A stretch of 64,000 nt of DNA. Origin: Flammeovirgaceae bacterium UBA7330 (GTDB taxonomy: Bacteria; Bacteroidota; Bacteroidia; Cytophagales; Cyclobacteriaceae). The stretch covers positions 124,001 to 188,000 of the forward strand of contig DKPQ01000023.1 in the NCBI GenBank assembly GCA_002471275.1, read 5' to 3'. Every line of letters starts with the position of its first letter. Within the stretch, counting starts at the first letter, position 1. Position numbers and translations under genes: made by a program. Below, piece after piece: positions 1-8,302 of this stretch. The notes beneath the pieces were generated by a model. The model was not told the DNA's origin, searched no databases, and saw only the letters and a program-made list of their open reading frames with translations.

Positions 1-651
1 GATGATGTATACCTGGCCATCTCACTTCCCCCGTTTGAACTGCTAACCGGTGACCCTGCTACAGGAAATGGCAAGAAATGGAAGCTATCAAGCAGTCATG
101 CTGCCGGTGGAGATTATTTTGCGTATTCTGATGCCAACTTTACAGTTGTCGATGATACACCCAAGCCACTTCCTGACGGGATCTTCTCCACAGAATTCGG
201 AATGGGTGATATCTATGATGATGAATACACTTTCTTTCCTAACGGGACCTATATACATGACGTAAAGGAAGACGAAGCAACCTTTAGTGGGTATTTATAT
301 CAGCAGGTAGCCAATGGTGGTGCTGACATTGTCAATGCTAATGGCGCAAGCTATGGATTATGTATTGCCAAATACACTCCGGATGCGGAGGCTACTTTTG
401 AATTAACTGAAGGTACCAACTTTACTACACCTTCAGCTTTCGGATCAGGTGGTCAGATCACCTACAGTAATGTAAGCATGATTGAGTTTTCAGGTACTGA
501 GTTTATCGGCTTTCATGATATGGAACGCAGAGTGATCCTGAATTCTATCTCTGATACAAGAATGCAATTGATCATGTTTATGCAGGGAAGTCCCAGTGCA
601 ATTGGGTATAACACAAACGCACTTCTGCTATCCTTCGAAGTTGTAAACTAG
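1..651 (+). CDS. C-terminal part of a surface lipoprotein-like protein of a SusCD locus (5' end outside window)
   Basis: The reading frame is open from the first base and ends at TAG 649-651, giving 216 codons of a protein whose start lies upstream. The visible part has a W-K-L segment near residue 30, then a beta-rich stretch full of G, D, T, Y and F, with no catalytic motif I can name. It lies 16 nt upstream of the SusC gene on the same strand, so it is probably co-transcribed with it. Bacteroidota SusCD loci commonly carry such extracellular glycan-binding or PKD-type lipoproteins, and that is the basis of the call. The specific family is not recognised and ligand binding is inferred from context only. 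Confidence 0.6.
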   Translation, partial: DDVYLAISLPPFELLTGDPATGNGKKWKLSSSHAAGGDYFAYSDANFTVVDDTPKPLPDGIFSTEFGMGDIYDDEYTFFPNGTYIHDVKEDEATFSGYLYQQVANGGADIVNANGASYGLCIAKYTPDAEATFELTEGTNFTTPSAFGSGGQITYSNVSMIEFSGTEFIGFHDMERRVILNSISDTRMQLIMFMQGSPSAIGYNTNALLLSFEVVN

Positions 652-667
652 CCTAAATCAAAAACCA

Positions 668-3600
668 ATGAAACAAATGAATTATATATTTCAAAAATTT
701 CAGCTGCTCATATTATGCAGTCTGATGTTTGTGTCCTTGCCTGCACTGGCCCAGATGCAGGTAAAGGGGACGGTAACTGCGCCCGATGGTTCAGGAATAC
801 CGGGAGTAAATATCGCAATCAGAGATACCGGAGGTGGTACAATCACCGATATTGACGGTAACTACAATATCCAGGTTCCCGATGCCAGTGCGGTCCTGGT
901 ATTTTCCTATGTCGGCTTTGAATCTCAGGAAATTGCTGTTGGCAACAACAGTACCATTAATGTAGAGCTAAGTGAGGATGTCACTGCACTTTCAGAAGTT
1001 GTTGTCACCGCGCTCGGTATCCAAAGGGAAGAAAAGTCACTTGGATACTCCGTTGGAAAAGTAGACGGAGAAGAATTTAACCGGGTTGCCCAGGAAAGCT
1101 TTTTAAATGGTATGAGTGGTAAGGTAGCTGGTGTAACCATCAACCAAACCGGAGGACCTGGTTCTACAACCAGTGTGATCATTCGTGGAGCAATATCTCT
1201 TAGCTCCGACAACCAACCTCTATTCGTGGTAGACGGTGTGCCTATGACCAATGACTTTAATAATGTTGGTGGTTTTGGTTCAAGTAACCCGGTTGATTAT
1301 GGTAATGCCATTTCTGATTTGGACCCTGAAAACATTGAAAGCGTTTCCATTTTGAAAGGTCCTGCTGCTGCTGCCCTTTATGGCACACGTGCTGGTAATG
1401 GTGTGGTCCTTATCACTACCAAAAAAGCAAAGCAGGGAACAGGTATGAAAATCGATATTTCTACCAGCAATAACTTTGATCTTCCTTACAAGTTTTTGGA
1501 TACACAGAAAAAATTTGCTGCCGGTTATTTTTCATTCCGTCCTGAGGATGTTGGGGGTGGTGCACTTCCTTCTGTAGCCAGTGGGCTTGGAGGTGGAGGT
1601 CCTGAGTTGAATAAGGGCTATTACGCTATTCAGTGGAATTCTCCTCTGGATGCCAATGGTAATCCCGTTCCTACAGAACTGGTAGCACATCCGGATAATG
1701 TGAAAGACTTCCTGAATGACTATGCTTTTACTAGTACCAACTCTGTGGCATTATCCAATGCTACTGATAATTTAAGTTATCGTTTGGGATACACCAATAT
1801 GACTCATAGTGGACTTATCCCTAATTCTGATCTTAACAGGCATAACCTTTCACTATCCTCATCTGCCAAAGCACATGAGAAAGTAACCATTAGCACCAAT
1901 ATCAACTTTGTGAATAGCTATGCTAAAAACAGACCTGCTGGTGACCGTGGCACCAACCCACTACAATGGGCTTATTTTACTCCGGTTGAAGTAGACATCA
2001 ATGAATTGCGTGACTACAATATCGGACAGGGAAATACCATTAAAAAAGTAACAAATGATAGTGAAAACCCATGGATGCTGGCTTATGATGTAAACAATGG
2101 ATTCAACAGATATCAATTGTTTGGTAATGTAATGGCTACATGGGAAATCACTCCTAAGCTGAGCCTAATGGGGCGTATGACTCTTGATAAGATAGACGAT
2201 ACGCAAGAAACAAAAATCGGACAGGGATATTCTCAGGAAGCAAATAATGGCACCTATGGTATCAGCACAAGCAATAGCCTTGAGCGTAATATGGATGCTT
2301 TGCTTACTTATGAAGATTCATTCCTGGAAGATTTCTCATTAACGGTATCTGCTGGCGGTAATACACGATATACGAAGTACTCAAACGTACGTAACTCTGC
2401 ACAAAGTAGAAGCGGGCTGGTAGTCCCTAATCTTTTTACTTTGAGCAATATTCCTTTTACCTCGCTAAACTATTCTTCATATCTCAGCGAGCAGGGAATA
2501 AACAGTGTCTATGGCTTAGTCAATTTAGGATGGAGAGAGTCCATCTTTCTTGACCTGACATACCGCTATGACAAGTCAAGTACTTTGGCAAAAGGCTATG
2601 ATTATCCTTCTGCTTCATTAAGCGTTATCGTTAATGAGTTCATCGAAATGGGCAGATCTGTAGACATGCTTAAAGTGCGTGCAGGATGGGCTCAGTCTGG
2701 TAATGACACAAGCCCATACCAATTGCAACAGACTTATTCCAACTCGGGTCAGTGGGGGGATGCAATTCGACTGAATAAGCCATCAGGATTGCTAAACCCT
2801 GACCTGGTGGCTGAGCTCCAAACTTCTATCGAAGTAGGGCTGGAGGCAAAACTCTTTCAAAACAGAATAAGATTCGAAGGAACGTATTATACTCTGGACA
2901 ATGAAAACCAGATTTTTAACGTTCCATTGGCACCTACCACTGGATATACCAGTAGATTCATCAATGCAGGATTAATTCAAAGTAGAGGTATTGAAATCAA
3001 CCTAGGTGGTACTCCACTCAAAACAGGCGATTTTGTCATAGATCTAAATCTTAACTTCACCAAAAACGCTACTCATATACTGGAGCTTGATGAGGATATT
3101 CCATTCATTCAGCTTTGGGATCAGGCCAGGGTTCAAAGCCGTGGTTATGCCAAAGGCTCCCAGGTGTCAATAGATCAATTTGGTGGAGCAGTAATCAGTG
3201 ATGGACTAGTAGGTACACTGTACTCCCGTAAGGTGAGACGAGTCACTGATCCTGATTCTGAATATTACATGTACCCATTAATTCCGGACGCAGCCACTGA
3301 TTCCGAATGGGAAGCTGCCACAACGTATGAAAAAATTGGAAATGCTAATCCTGATTTTATTATGGGTTTTCAGCCAACCATCAGGTATAAGAACTTCTCA
3401 CTTAGCATGACATTCGATTGGCGTAAAGGTGGTCAGTTTGTATCGCAATCATATCGTTATTTGACTGAAGATAAGGTAACAAACCACTGGTTTGAAAACC
3501 TGAACTACCCAGGAGTGTATGATATTGAAAACCCTGGTCCTAGCCAGGAGCTTCGTGACTGGGTAGTAGCCAATGCTGATAAATTGATCTATCCAGACCG

Positions 3601-4078
3601 ACTATATCCTGTTGGCGGACCGACTCCGGAGTACGGTGGATTCCCTGAATCTTGGAGTGGCATCACTGTTTACGATGGTGTGTTTTCTCCCGGTGTAGTA
3701 GGAACGTATGATGGGGATGGCAATTTTATCCTGACTCGTGAAAACCTTGGAAATCCAGGAACAGTATTCCTTCCATACTCTGTGAGTTACCCATGGGATA
3801 TTGGATTGGCCAACGTATTTGATGCGGACTATGTAAAACTTAGAGAAGTGGCATTGAATTACAGATTTCCAAGAAGTATTGCTCAGAGGGTGATGTTGGA
3901 AAATATCGACATCTCTGTGTATAGCCGAAATATCATTTTGTGGACGAAAAACACTTTCAATATTGATCCTGAGAGAGCTTATCAGCCTTCTGGTGGCAGA
4001 TTGTTGCAAGGTGTTGAACGTTACAACGTCAACCCTTGGGTAATGCCAGTGGGATTCAAAGTTAGTCTTACATTATAA
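668..4078 (+). CDS. SusC/RagA-family TonB-linked outer-membrane transporter
   Basis: This 1136-residue protein has a signal peptide (about 1-28, ending in ALA-Q), a carboxypeptidase-regulatory-like beta-sandwich (about 31-105), a TonB-box-like LSEVVVTALG near 108-117, a plug domain (about 120-245, with FVVDGVPM and LKGPAAAALYGTRAGNGV) and a large C-terminal 22-stranded-type barrel. It ends in the aromatic/hydrophobic FKVSLTL typical of outer-membrane proteins. There is no N-terminal STN signalling domain, unlike the second SusC in this window. With the SusD encoded directly downstream it should form a pedal-bin complex that imports oligosaccharides or peptides. The substrate cannot be deduced from sequence. 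Confidence 0.95.
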   Translation: MKQMNYIFQKFQLLILCSLMFVSLPALAQMQVKGTVTAPDGSGIPGVNIAIRDTGGGTITDIDGNYNIQVPDASAVLVFSYVGFESQEIAVGNNSTINVELSEDVTALSEVVVTALGIQREEKSLGYSVGKVDGEEFNRVAQESFLNGMSGKVAGVTINQTGGPGSTTSVIIRGAISLSSDNQPLFVVDGVPMTNDFNNVGGFGSSNPVDYGNAISDLDPENIESVSILKGPAAAALYGTRAGNGVVLITTKKAKQGTGMKIDISTSNNFDLPYKFLDTQKKFAAGYFSFRPEDVGGGALPSVASGLGGGGPELNKGYYAIQWNSPLDANGNPVPTELVAHPDNVKDFLNDYAFTSTNSVALSNATDNLSYRLGYTNMTHSGLIPNSDLNRHNLSLSSSAKAHEKVTISTNINFVNSYAKNRPAGDRGTNPLQWAYFTPVEVDINELRDYNIGQGNTIKKVTNDSENPWMLAYDVNNGFNRYQLFGNVMATWEITPKLSLMGRMTLDKIDDTQETKIGQGYSQEANNGTYGISTSNSLERNMDALLTYEDSFLEDFSLTVSAGGNTRYTKYSNVRNSAQSRSGLVVPNLFTLSNIPFTSLNYSSYLSEQGINSVYGLVNLGWRESIFLDLTYRYDKSSTLAKGYDYPSASLSVIVNEFIEMGRSVDMLKVRAGWAQSGNDTSPYQLQQTYSNSGQWGDAIRLNKPSGLLNPDLVAELQTSIEVGLEAKLFQNRIRFEGTYYTLDNENQIFNVPLAPTTGYTSRFINAGLIQSRGIEINLGGTPLKTGDFVIDLNLNFTKNATHILELDEDIPFIQLWDQARVQSRGYAKGSQVSIDQFGGAVISDGLVGTLYSRKVRRVTDPDSEYYMYPLIPDAATDSEWEAATTYEKIGNANPDFIMGFQPTIRYKNFSLSMTFDWRKGGQFVSQSYRYLTEDKVTNHWFENLNYPGVYDIENPGPSQELRDWVVANADKLIYPDRLYPVGGPTPEYGGFPESWSGITVYDGVFSPGVVGTYDGDGNFILTRENLGNPGTVFLPYSVSYPWDIGLANVFDADYVKLREVALNYRFPRSIAQRVMLENIDISVYSRNIILWTKNTFNIDPERAYQPSGGRLLQGVERYNVNPWVMPVGFKVSLTL

Positions 4079-4106
4079 TATTGAAGAGATCAAAAAATTG
4101 AAACAA

Positions 4107-5771
4107 ATGAAAAAGTGGAATAATAAATTGATCACAGCTTCGCTAAGTATTCTACTGGTATTTTTTGCCTGTGAGGATTTAGACGAATTAAATATCAACC
4201 CGAACCAACCAGCCCCTGAGACAACGGATCTCAACCTGCTGCTGCCTACCATGCTCACAGATTTAGGGGGCAGGATAGTTGATATGGGTATTGGAGACCT
4301 GGCTGGTGTAATGCAACATACACAAAAAACAGGATGGTCCGGTGGACATAACAGCTACGACTGGAACAATCCGGGCCAAAGCTGGAGCAGCTTTTATGGT
4401 ATTTTGCGTAATGCTGATGAATTCTACAATAAGGCTGTAGATGGAGGTTTTGAATATCACCAGGCTGTTGCATTAATCATCAAAGCATATGCTTACGGTA
4501 TGATAGCGGATCTTTGGGGTGATGCTCCTTATTCGCAGGCTTTGCAAGGTGATCAGGGAATCAACAAACCGGCATTCGATTCTCAACAGGATATCTACCA
4601 TGGAATTCTAGAGGATCTTAAAACTGCTAACACCATTTTATCTACAAGTGGTAGTCTGGCAATCAACAGTACTCAGGATATCCTTTACGGTGGTGATGTT
4701 TCTAAATGGAGAAAATTAGCCAACTCTCTTGCATTGCGATACTACATGCGATTGCAGGCAAAAGAAGGCAGCTTTGCTGAAGCAGGTATTGTAGAGATTG
4801 CTTCTGACCCTGCCACATTCCCTATTATTACAAGCGCTTCGGATGATGCCAATATTGGTTACCCTGGTAATGCTCCCAATACTTCATGGCCTATTACCAT
4901 GCAATATTCACCTAATGATGTTTCCAGTGAATACCTGCGAAGAAAACCATGTGCCACATTGGTTGAAGCTCTTCAGGCATTGAACGACCCGCGTATTGCC
5001 GTATGGTTTGAACCTGTTGAAATTCCTTTGGAACTGGTTGGTGGAACTGGTGTGGATCAGACCGTAAATGGTGTGAGACAAATTTCATCAGATGTGGAGC
5101 AAGCCTTTTTAGATAACTGGGCTGATGAAACAGATCTTTACGTTGATTATGACCAGGAATATGTAGGAATTCCTCCGGGAACTTTTGCTGCCCAGGCATT
5201 TAATCTAACACCCAATTATGTAACACAAGGTGCTTACAATCCTCATACCTCTCAACTAAGTCTGATGTATGCTGAAAACTCTGGTGATCTGTTGCAAATG
5301 AGGTTGATGTCTGCTGCGGAAGTCAATTTGATTTTGGCTGAAGCAGCCCTTAGAGGATGGGCTGTTGGATCGGATGCTGAAACTTATTATGAAGCTGGAG
5401 TTGAAGCATCACTCACAGCTTGGGGTGTAGATGATGAATACAGTACTTATATAGGAGGAGGTGCTGCCTATGATGGAACCATTCAACAAATAATTGAACA
5501 AAAATGGATAGCCAGTTGGACCGCTGCTGCCGAATCCTGGTTTGATTACAGAAGAACAGGCTTTCCTGCCCTTCAAGCTGGACCATCTGGCAGAAGAGAC
5601 GCGATACCTCTTCGTTTCTACTATAGCCTAAATGAAGATTTAGCAACCAACACGGATAATGCGGAAGCTGCCATTGAAAACCTAGAGATGACAAGCTTTG
5701 CTTCTCCTGACCCTAAAAACAGCGCCTGGTCTAAGCCATGGCTGCTACAGGGAACTGGTTTACCATATTAA
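4107..5771 (+). CDS. SusD/RagB-family substrate-binding outer-membrane lipoprotein
   Basis: ATG 4107 is preferred over an in-frame TTG at 4098 because the signal peptide then starts MKKWNNK and reaches the lipobox VFFAC (Cys22). The mature protein starts with the ELNINPNQP segment typical of the SusD-like_2 branch, contains the helical RYYMRLQAK region and has WFDYRRTGFP near the C-terminus, both family hallmarks. The length, about 554 residues, is normal. It begins 28 nt after the SusC stop and should be the lid lipoprotein of that transporter. A strong terminator follows, so SusC and SusD end the transcription unit. Confidence 0.93.
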   Translation: MKKWNNKLITASLSILLVFFACEDLDELNINPNQPAPETTDLNLLLPTMLTDLGGRIVDMGIGDLAGVMQHTQKTGWSGGHNSYDWNNPGQSWSSFYGILRNADEFYNKAVDGGFEYHQAVALIIKAYAYGMIADLWGDAPYSQALQGDQGINKPAFDSQQDIYHGILEDLKTANTILSTSGSLAINSTQDILYGGDVSKWRKLANSLALRYYMRLQAKEGSFAEAGIVEIASDPATFPIITSASDDANIGYPGNAPNTSWPITMQYSPNDVSSEYLRRKPCATLVEALQALNDPRIAVWFEPVEIPLELVGGTGVDQTVNGVRQISSDVEQAFLDNWADETDLYVDYDQEYVGIPPGTFAAQAFNLTPNYVTQGAYNPHTSQLSLMYAENSGDLLQMRLMSAAEVNLILAEAALRGWAVGSDAETYYEAGVEASLTAWGVDDEYSTYIGGGAAYDGTIQQIIEQKWIASWTAAAESWFDYRRTGFPALQAGPSGRRDAIPLRFYYSLNEDLATNTDNAEAAIENLEMTSFASPDPKNSAWSKPWLLQGTGLPY

Positions 5772-5791
5772 TTGAATTTAATATCTTATTG

Positions 5792-5824
5792 AAAACCGCT
5801 CTTTTCGGAGCGGTTTTCTTTTTT
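5792..5824 (+). terminator. Rho-independent terminator after SusD
   Basis: A perfect 10-bp stem (AAAACCGCTC at 5792-5801, GAGCGGTTTT at 5808-5817) with a 6-nt loop is followed by CTTTTTTT. It lies 20 nt after the SusD stop and ends the SusCD unit before the next gene on the same strand. Confidence 0.85.
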
Positions 5825-5840
5825 AAAAAGCTCTGCGATT

Positions 5841-7232
5841 ATGAAACTATTCCTGAAGATCATATTAAGCATCCTGGTTTTGATCACCCTGATCCTCTTC
5901 TGGGCCATTCGTAAAGTAGATTACACGCCTTACTTTGAGACCTCCTACTATGAAAGCACGAAAAGTCGATTAGACAGTCTGTCGAGTCAGCTTTCAAGTG
6001 CTGAGGGTAAAGTCAATATTGGGATGGGAAAAAGGAGTATCACTCCTATCCTACATGGGGACAAGAATAATCCCGCCACAGGGACATTTTCAGCAATACC
6101 CTTATCGGGATACGGGGATAGGAAAGGTGCTTCTGCGACGGGTATTCATGATAGCCTGTTTGTCAAGACAATTGCTATCAGGGTCAATGAAAAGATCCTG
6201 GTATTTGTTGGGTCGGACCTGTTGATCATGCCACCAGATGTGAGTAAGCTGGTTGACAAACTGGTGGAAGAACAACTAGGATTTGGACGAGAAAGCATCT
6301 TCTATTCTGCCACCCATACGCATTCGAGTGTCGGTGCCTGGTCCGAAGGCATAGTGGGAGAGCTATTTAGTGGTGAATACAACATACAAGTGGTGGAATG
6401 GCTTGCCCAGGAAGTATCCGGTGCCATCGTCGATGCGGTGCAGGATCTCTCTCCCGGAAAAATTGGTTTCGCAAATTTTCATGCTCCTGATTATGTGAAA
6501 AACCGACTTGTTGGTGAAGATGGGCAGGTAGATGATGACTTCATGATCATTAAAGCAACACAGGATATCGGCCAAACTGCCATCATTGGGTCATTCAATG
6601 CACATGCTACCACGCTTGGTGGTGACAACCTGGAAACCAGTGGGGATTACCCCGGGTATTTCCAACGCAGGTTGGAAACCACTGGATATGATATGGCGGT
6701 ATTCCATGCCGGCAGCGTGGGCAGTCACAGCTTCAGAAGCCGGGGTGATGGTTTTGAGAGATCCAGGTATATTGGTGAAGCCCTGGCAGATAGTGCAGCC
6801 AAAGTAGCAGCCAAAATCCTACTTAAGGATACCATTTCAATCAATTCACTCACATTAAAAATTGACTATCCGGAATTCCAGATTAGAGTCTCTGACGGAC
6901 TGCGCCTCAACACCTACCTGGCAGGGAAATTCTTCCCGGAAATTGGGGATGTATATCTACAATCAGTCAAACTGGACAGCCTGATCTGGTCAACGACACC
7001 AAGTGATTTTAGCGGGGAAACTACCCTGGCCTACAAAAATGCCATGCATAGAAAGGGCCATCGGGCCATGGTCACCAGCTTCAACGGTGCCTATACCGGA
7101 TATATCATACCGTGCAAATATTACCACCTCAATGAATATGAGTCAAGGCTGATGAACTGGTTGGGGCCTGCATACAATCCCTATATCAATTACCTGGTTG
7201 GGGAGATGATCGAGGTGGTGTCGGAGAGGTAG
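5841..7232 (+). CDS. Neutral/alkaline ceramidase-like protein, membrane-anchored
   Basis: This 463-residue protein has an N-terminal hydrophobic anchor or uncleaved signal (about 3-22). It is followed by the neutral/alkaline non-lysosomal ceramidase N-terminal fold: GMGKRSITP (about 61-69), a metal-site motif ATHTHSS (157-163) and SFNAHATTL with His255. Ceramidases hydrolyse the N-acyl bond of sphingolipids, but this domain family in Bacteroidota also includes enzymes of unknown substrate, and the C-terminal ceramidase domain is not evident. A second, only distantly similar copy is encoded at 16833-18098. The gene starts 16 nt after the SusD terminator and faces the eight-gene minus operon tail to tail. 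Amide or ester hydrolysis outside the cytoplasm is inferred. Confidence 0.8.
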   Translation: MKLFLKIILSILVLITLILFWAIRKVDYTPYFETSYYESTKSRLDSLSSQLSSAEGKVNIGMGKRSITPILHGDKNNPATGTFSAIPLSGYGDRKGASATGIHDSLFVKTIAIRVNEKILVFVGSDLLIMPPDVSKLVDKLVEEQLGFGRESIFYSATHTHSSVGAWSEGIVGELFSGEYNIQVVEWLAQEVSGAIVDAVQDLSPGKIGFANFHAPDYVKNRLVGEDGQVDDDFMIIKATQDIGQTAIIGSFNAHATTLGGDNLETSGDYPGYFQRRLETTGYDMAVFHAGSVGSHSFRSRGDGFERSRYIGEALADSAAKVAAKILLKDTISINSLTLKIDYPEFQIRVSDGLRLNTYLAGKFFPEIGDVYLQSVKLDSLIWSTTPSDFSGETTLAYKNAMHRKGHRAMVTSFNGAYTGYIIPCKYYHLNEYESRLMNWLGPAYNPYINYLVGEMIEVVSER

Positions 7233-7266
7233 GCTGGGTTACATAAGTCTCTCACTCGGATACACC

Positions 7267-7313
7267 AGACTACAAAAGTCTCTTGTGCTTCTTGAAAGAG
7301 ACTTTTGTAGTCT
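7267..7313. terminator. Bidirectional terminator: 18-bp perfect hairpin between convergent genes
   Basis: Perfect inverted arms at 7267-7284 and 7296-7313 (AGACTACAAAAGTCTCTT and its complement) enclose an 11-nt loop. A smaller GAGAC-TTC-GTCTC hairpin follows at 7326-7338, touching the stop codon of the minus-strand esterase. The position between two convergent stops fits transcription termination from both sides, although the flanking T-tracts are weak. Confidence 0.6.
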
Positions 7314-7338
7314 TGCCTGGCTGGGGAGACTTCGTCTC

Positions 7339-8301
7339 TTAAAGATATTCCTTCAAAAACCGATCGATATAGAACTGGCAGTATTCGTTGACCTTTCGAG
7401 CTACGTCCATGGTATGTGGCCAGCCCTTCAATCGGTGATAATCTCTTGGAACCCCTGCCCTTTCCAGCCATATATCCAATGAATCTGACTGACTGACCGG
7501 GACCAAAGAATCAATGGTTCCCTGGAAGAATATTGTTGGCGGGTCGTCAGAAGAGATATAGGTCTTAGGTGATGCAGATTCATAAACCTCCGGATTCTTA
7601 TCATAGGTTGCATTTAGAAAGTCCTGTGTCTGATAGGTACCAACCGCATAGGGTGTAGTCAGGTCAACTGGTCCATAAAAATCCACAATGGCTTTCACCT
7701 TAGAATCCACGTCAATGTCACATTCTTCATTAAACAGTGGGTTTTCCCCTCCATAGCCGATCAGCAAGGCCAGGTGTCCACCGGCGGATCCGCCAACAAG
7801 AGCAATCCTGCTTGTATCGATACCAAACTGTTCTGCATTTGCTTTGATCCATTTGATCCCGCAACTCACATCCTGGGCGGCTGCCGGGTAGGGCGCTTGC
7901 TTGACCAGTCGGTACGAGACAGTGGCAGTGATATAGCCTTTCTTTGCATAATCAAGCAGGTAAGGCAGGTAATCCGATCGCTTTCCTTTCCTCCATGCAC
8001 CCCCGTGGATAAAGATCATTGTTGGAGCAGGGGTTTTCAGGTCTTTGGCTTTATAAATATCCAGCTGCAGGCTGACATCACCGATCTGTTTATACTCAAT
8101 ATCCTTAAACTGCTCAATATTTTCCGGAACAACCGGATCACCTTCTATCAAATCCAGCATCCCAAGACCATAGGCAGCCTTGAGTAGAGTTTCATTCATA
8201 AAGCCCTTCGGTGGTTTCATAGGACGATCAGGATCTGTAGACGGGTTGCCACATCCCAGCAATGTGATAAAAGCGATTGAAAGAATTAATATGTATTTCA
8301 T
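7339..8301 (-). CDS. Alpha/beta-hydrolase esterase lipoprotein (BD-FAE/carbohydrate-esterase-like)
   Basis: This 320-residue lipoprotein has a lipobox LLGC (Cys17). It carries the oxyanion-hole motif HGGAW (His99-Gly101) and the nucleophile elbow GGSAGG (Ser172), with a late Asp (GTIDSLVP) and His (GWPHTMD) completing a triad. This combination marks the hormone-sensitive-lipase/BD-FAE type of esterase, often acting on acetylated or feruloylated glycans. It is the last gene of the eight-gene operon, starting 1 nt after the GH92 stop (TAA-A-ATG), so translation is likely coupled. The exact ester substrate is unknown. Confidence 0.87.
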   Translation of the reverse strand: MKYILILSIAFITLLGCGNPSTDPDRPMKPPKGFMNETLLKAAYGLGMLDLIEGDPVVPENIEQFKDIEYKQIGDVSLQLDIYKAKDLKTPAPTMIFIHGGAWRKGKRSDYLPYLLDYAKKGYITATVSYRLVKQAPYPAAAQDVSCGIKWIKANAEQFGIDTSRIALVGGSAGGHLALLIGYGGENPLFNEECDIDVDSKVKAIVDFYGPVDLTTPYAVGTYQTQDFLNATYDKNPEVYESASPKTYISSDDPPTIFFQGTIDSLVPVSQSDSLDIWLERAGVPRDYHRLKGWPHTMDVARKVNEYCQFYIDRFLKEYL

Positions 8302-8302
8302 T

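Noticed and set aside
3602..4009. 135-residue frame on the minus strand inside the SusC gene
   Set aside because: It is the antisense shadow of a well-supported SusC reading frame.
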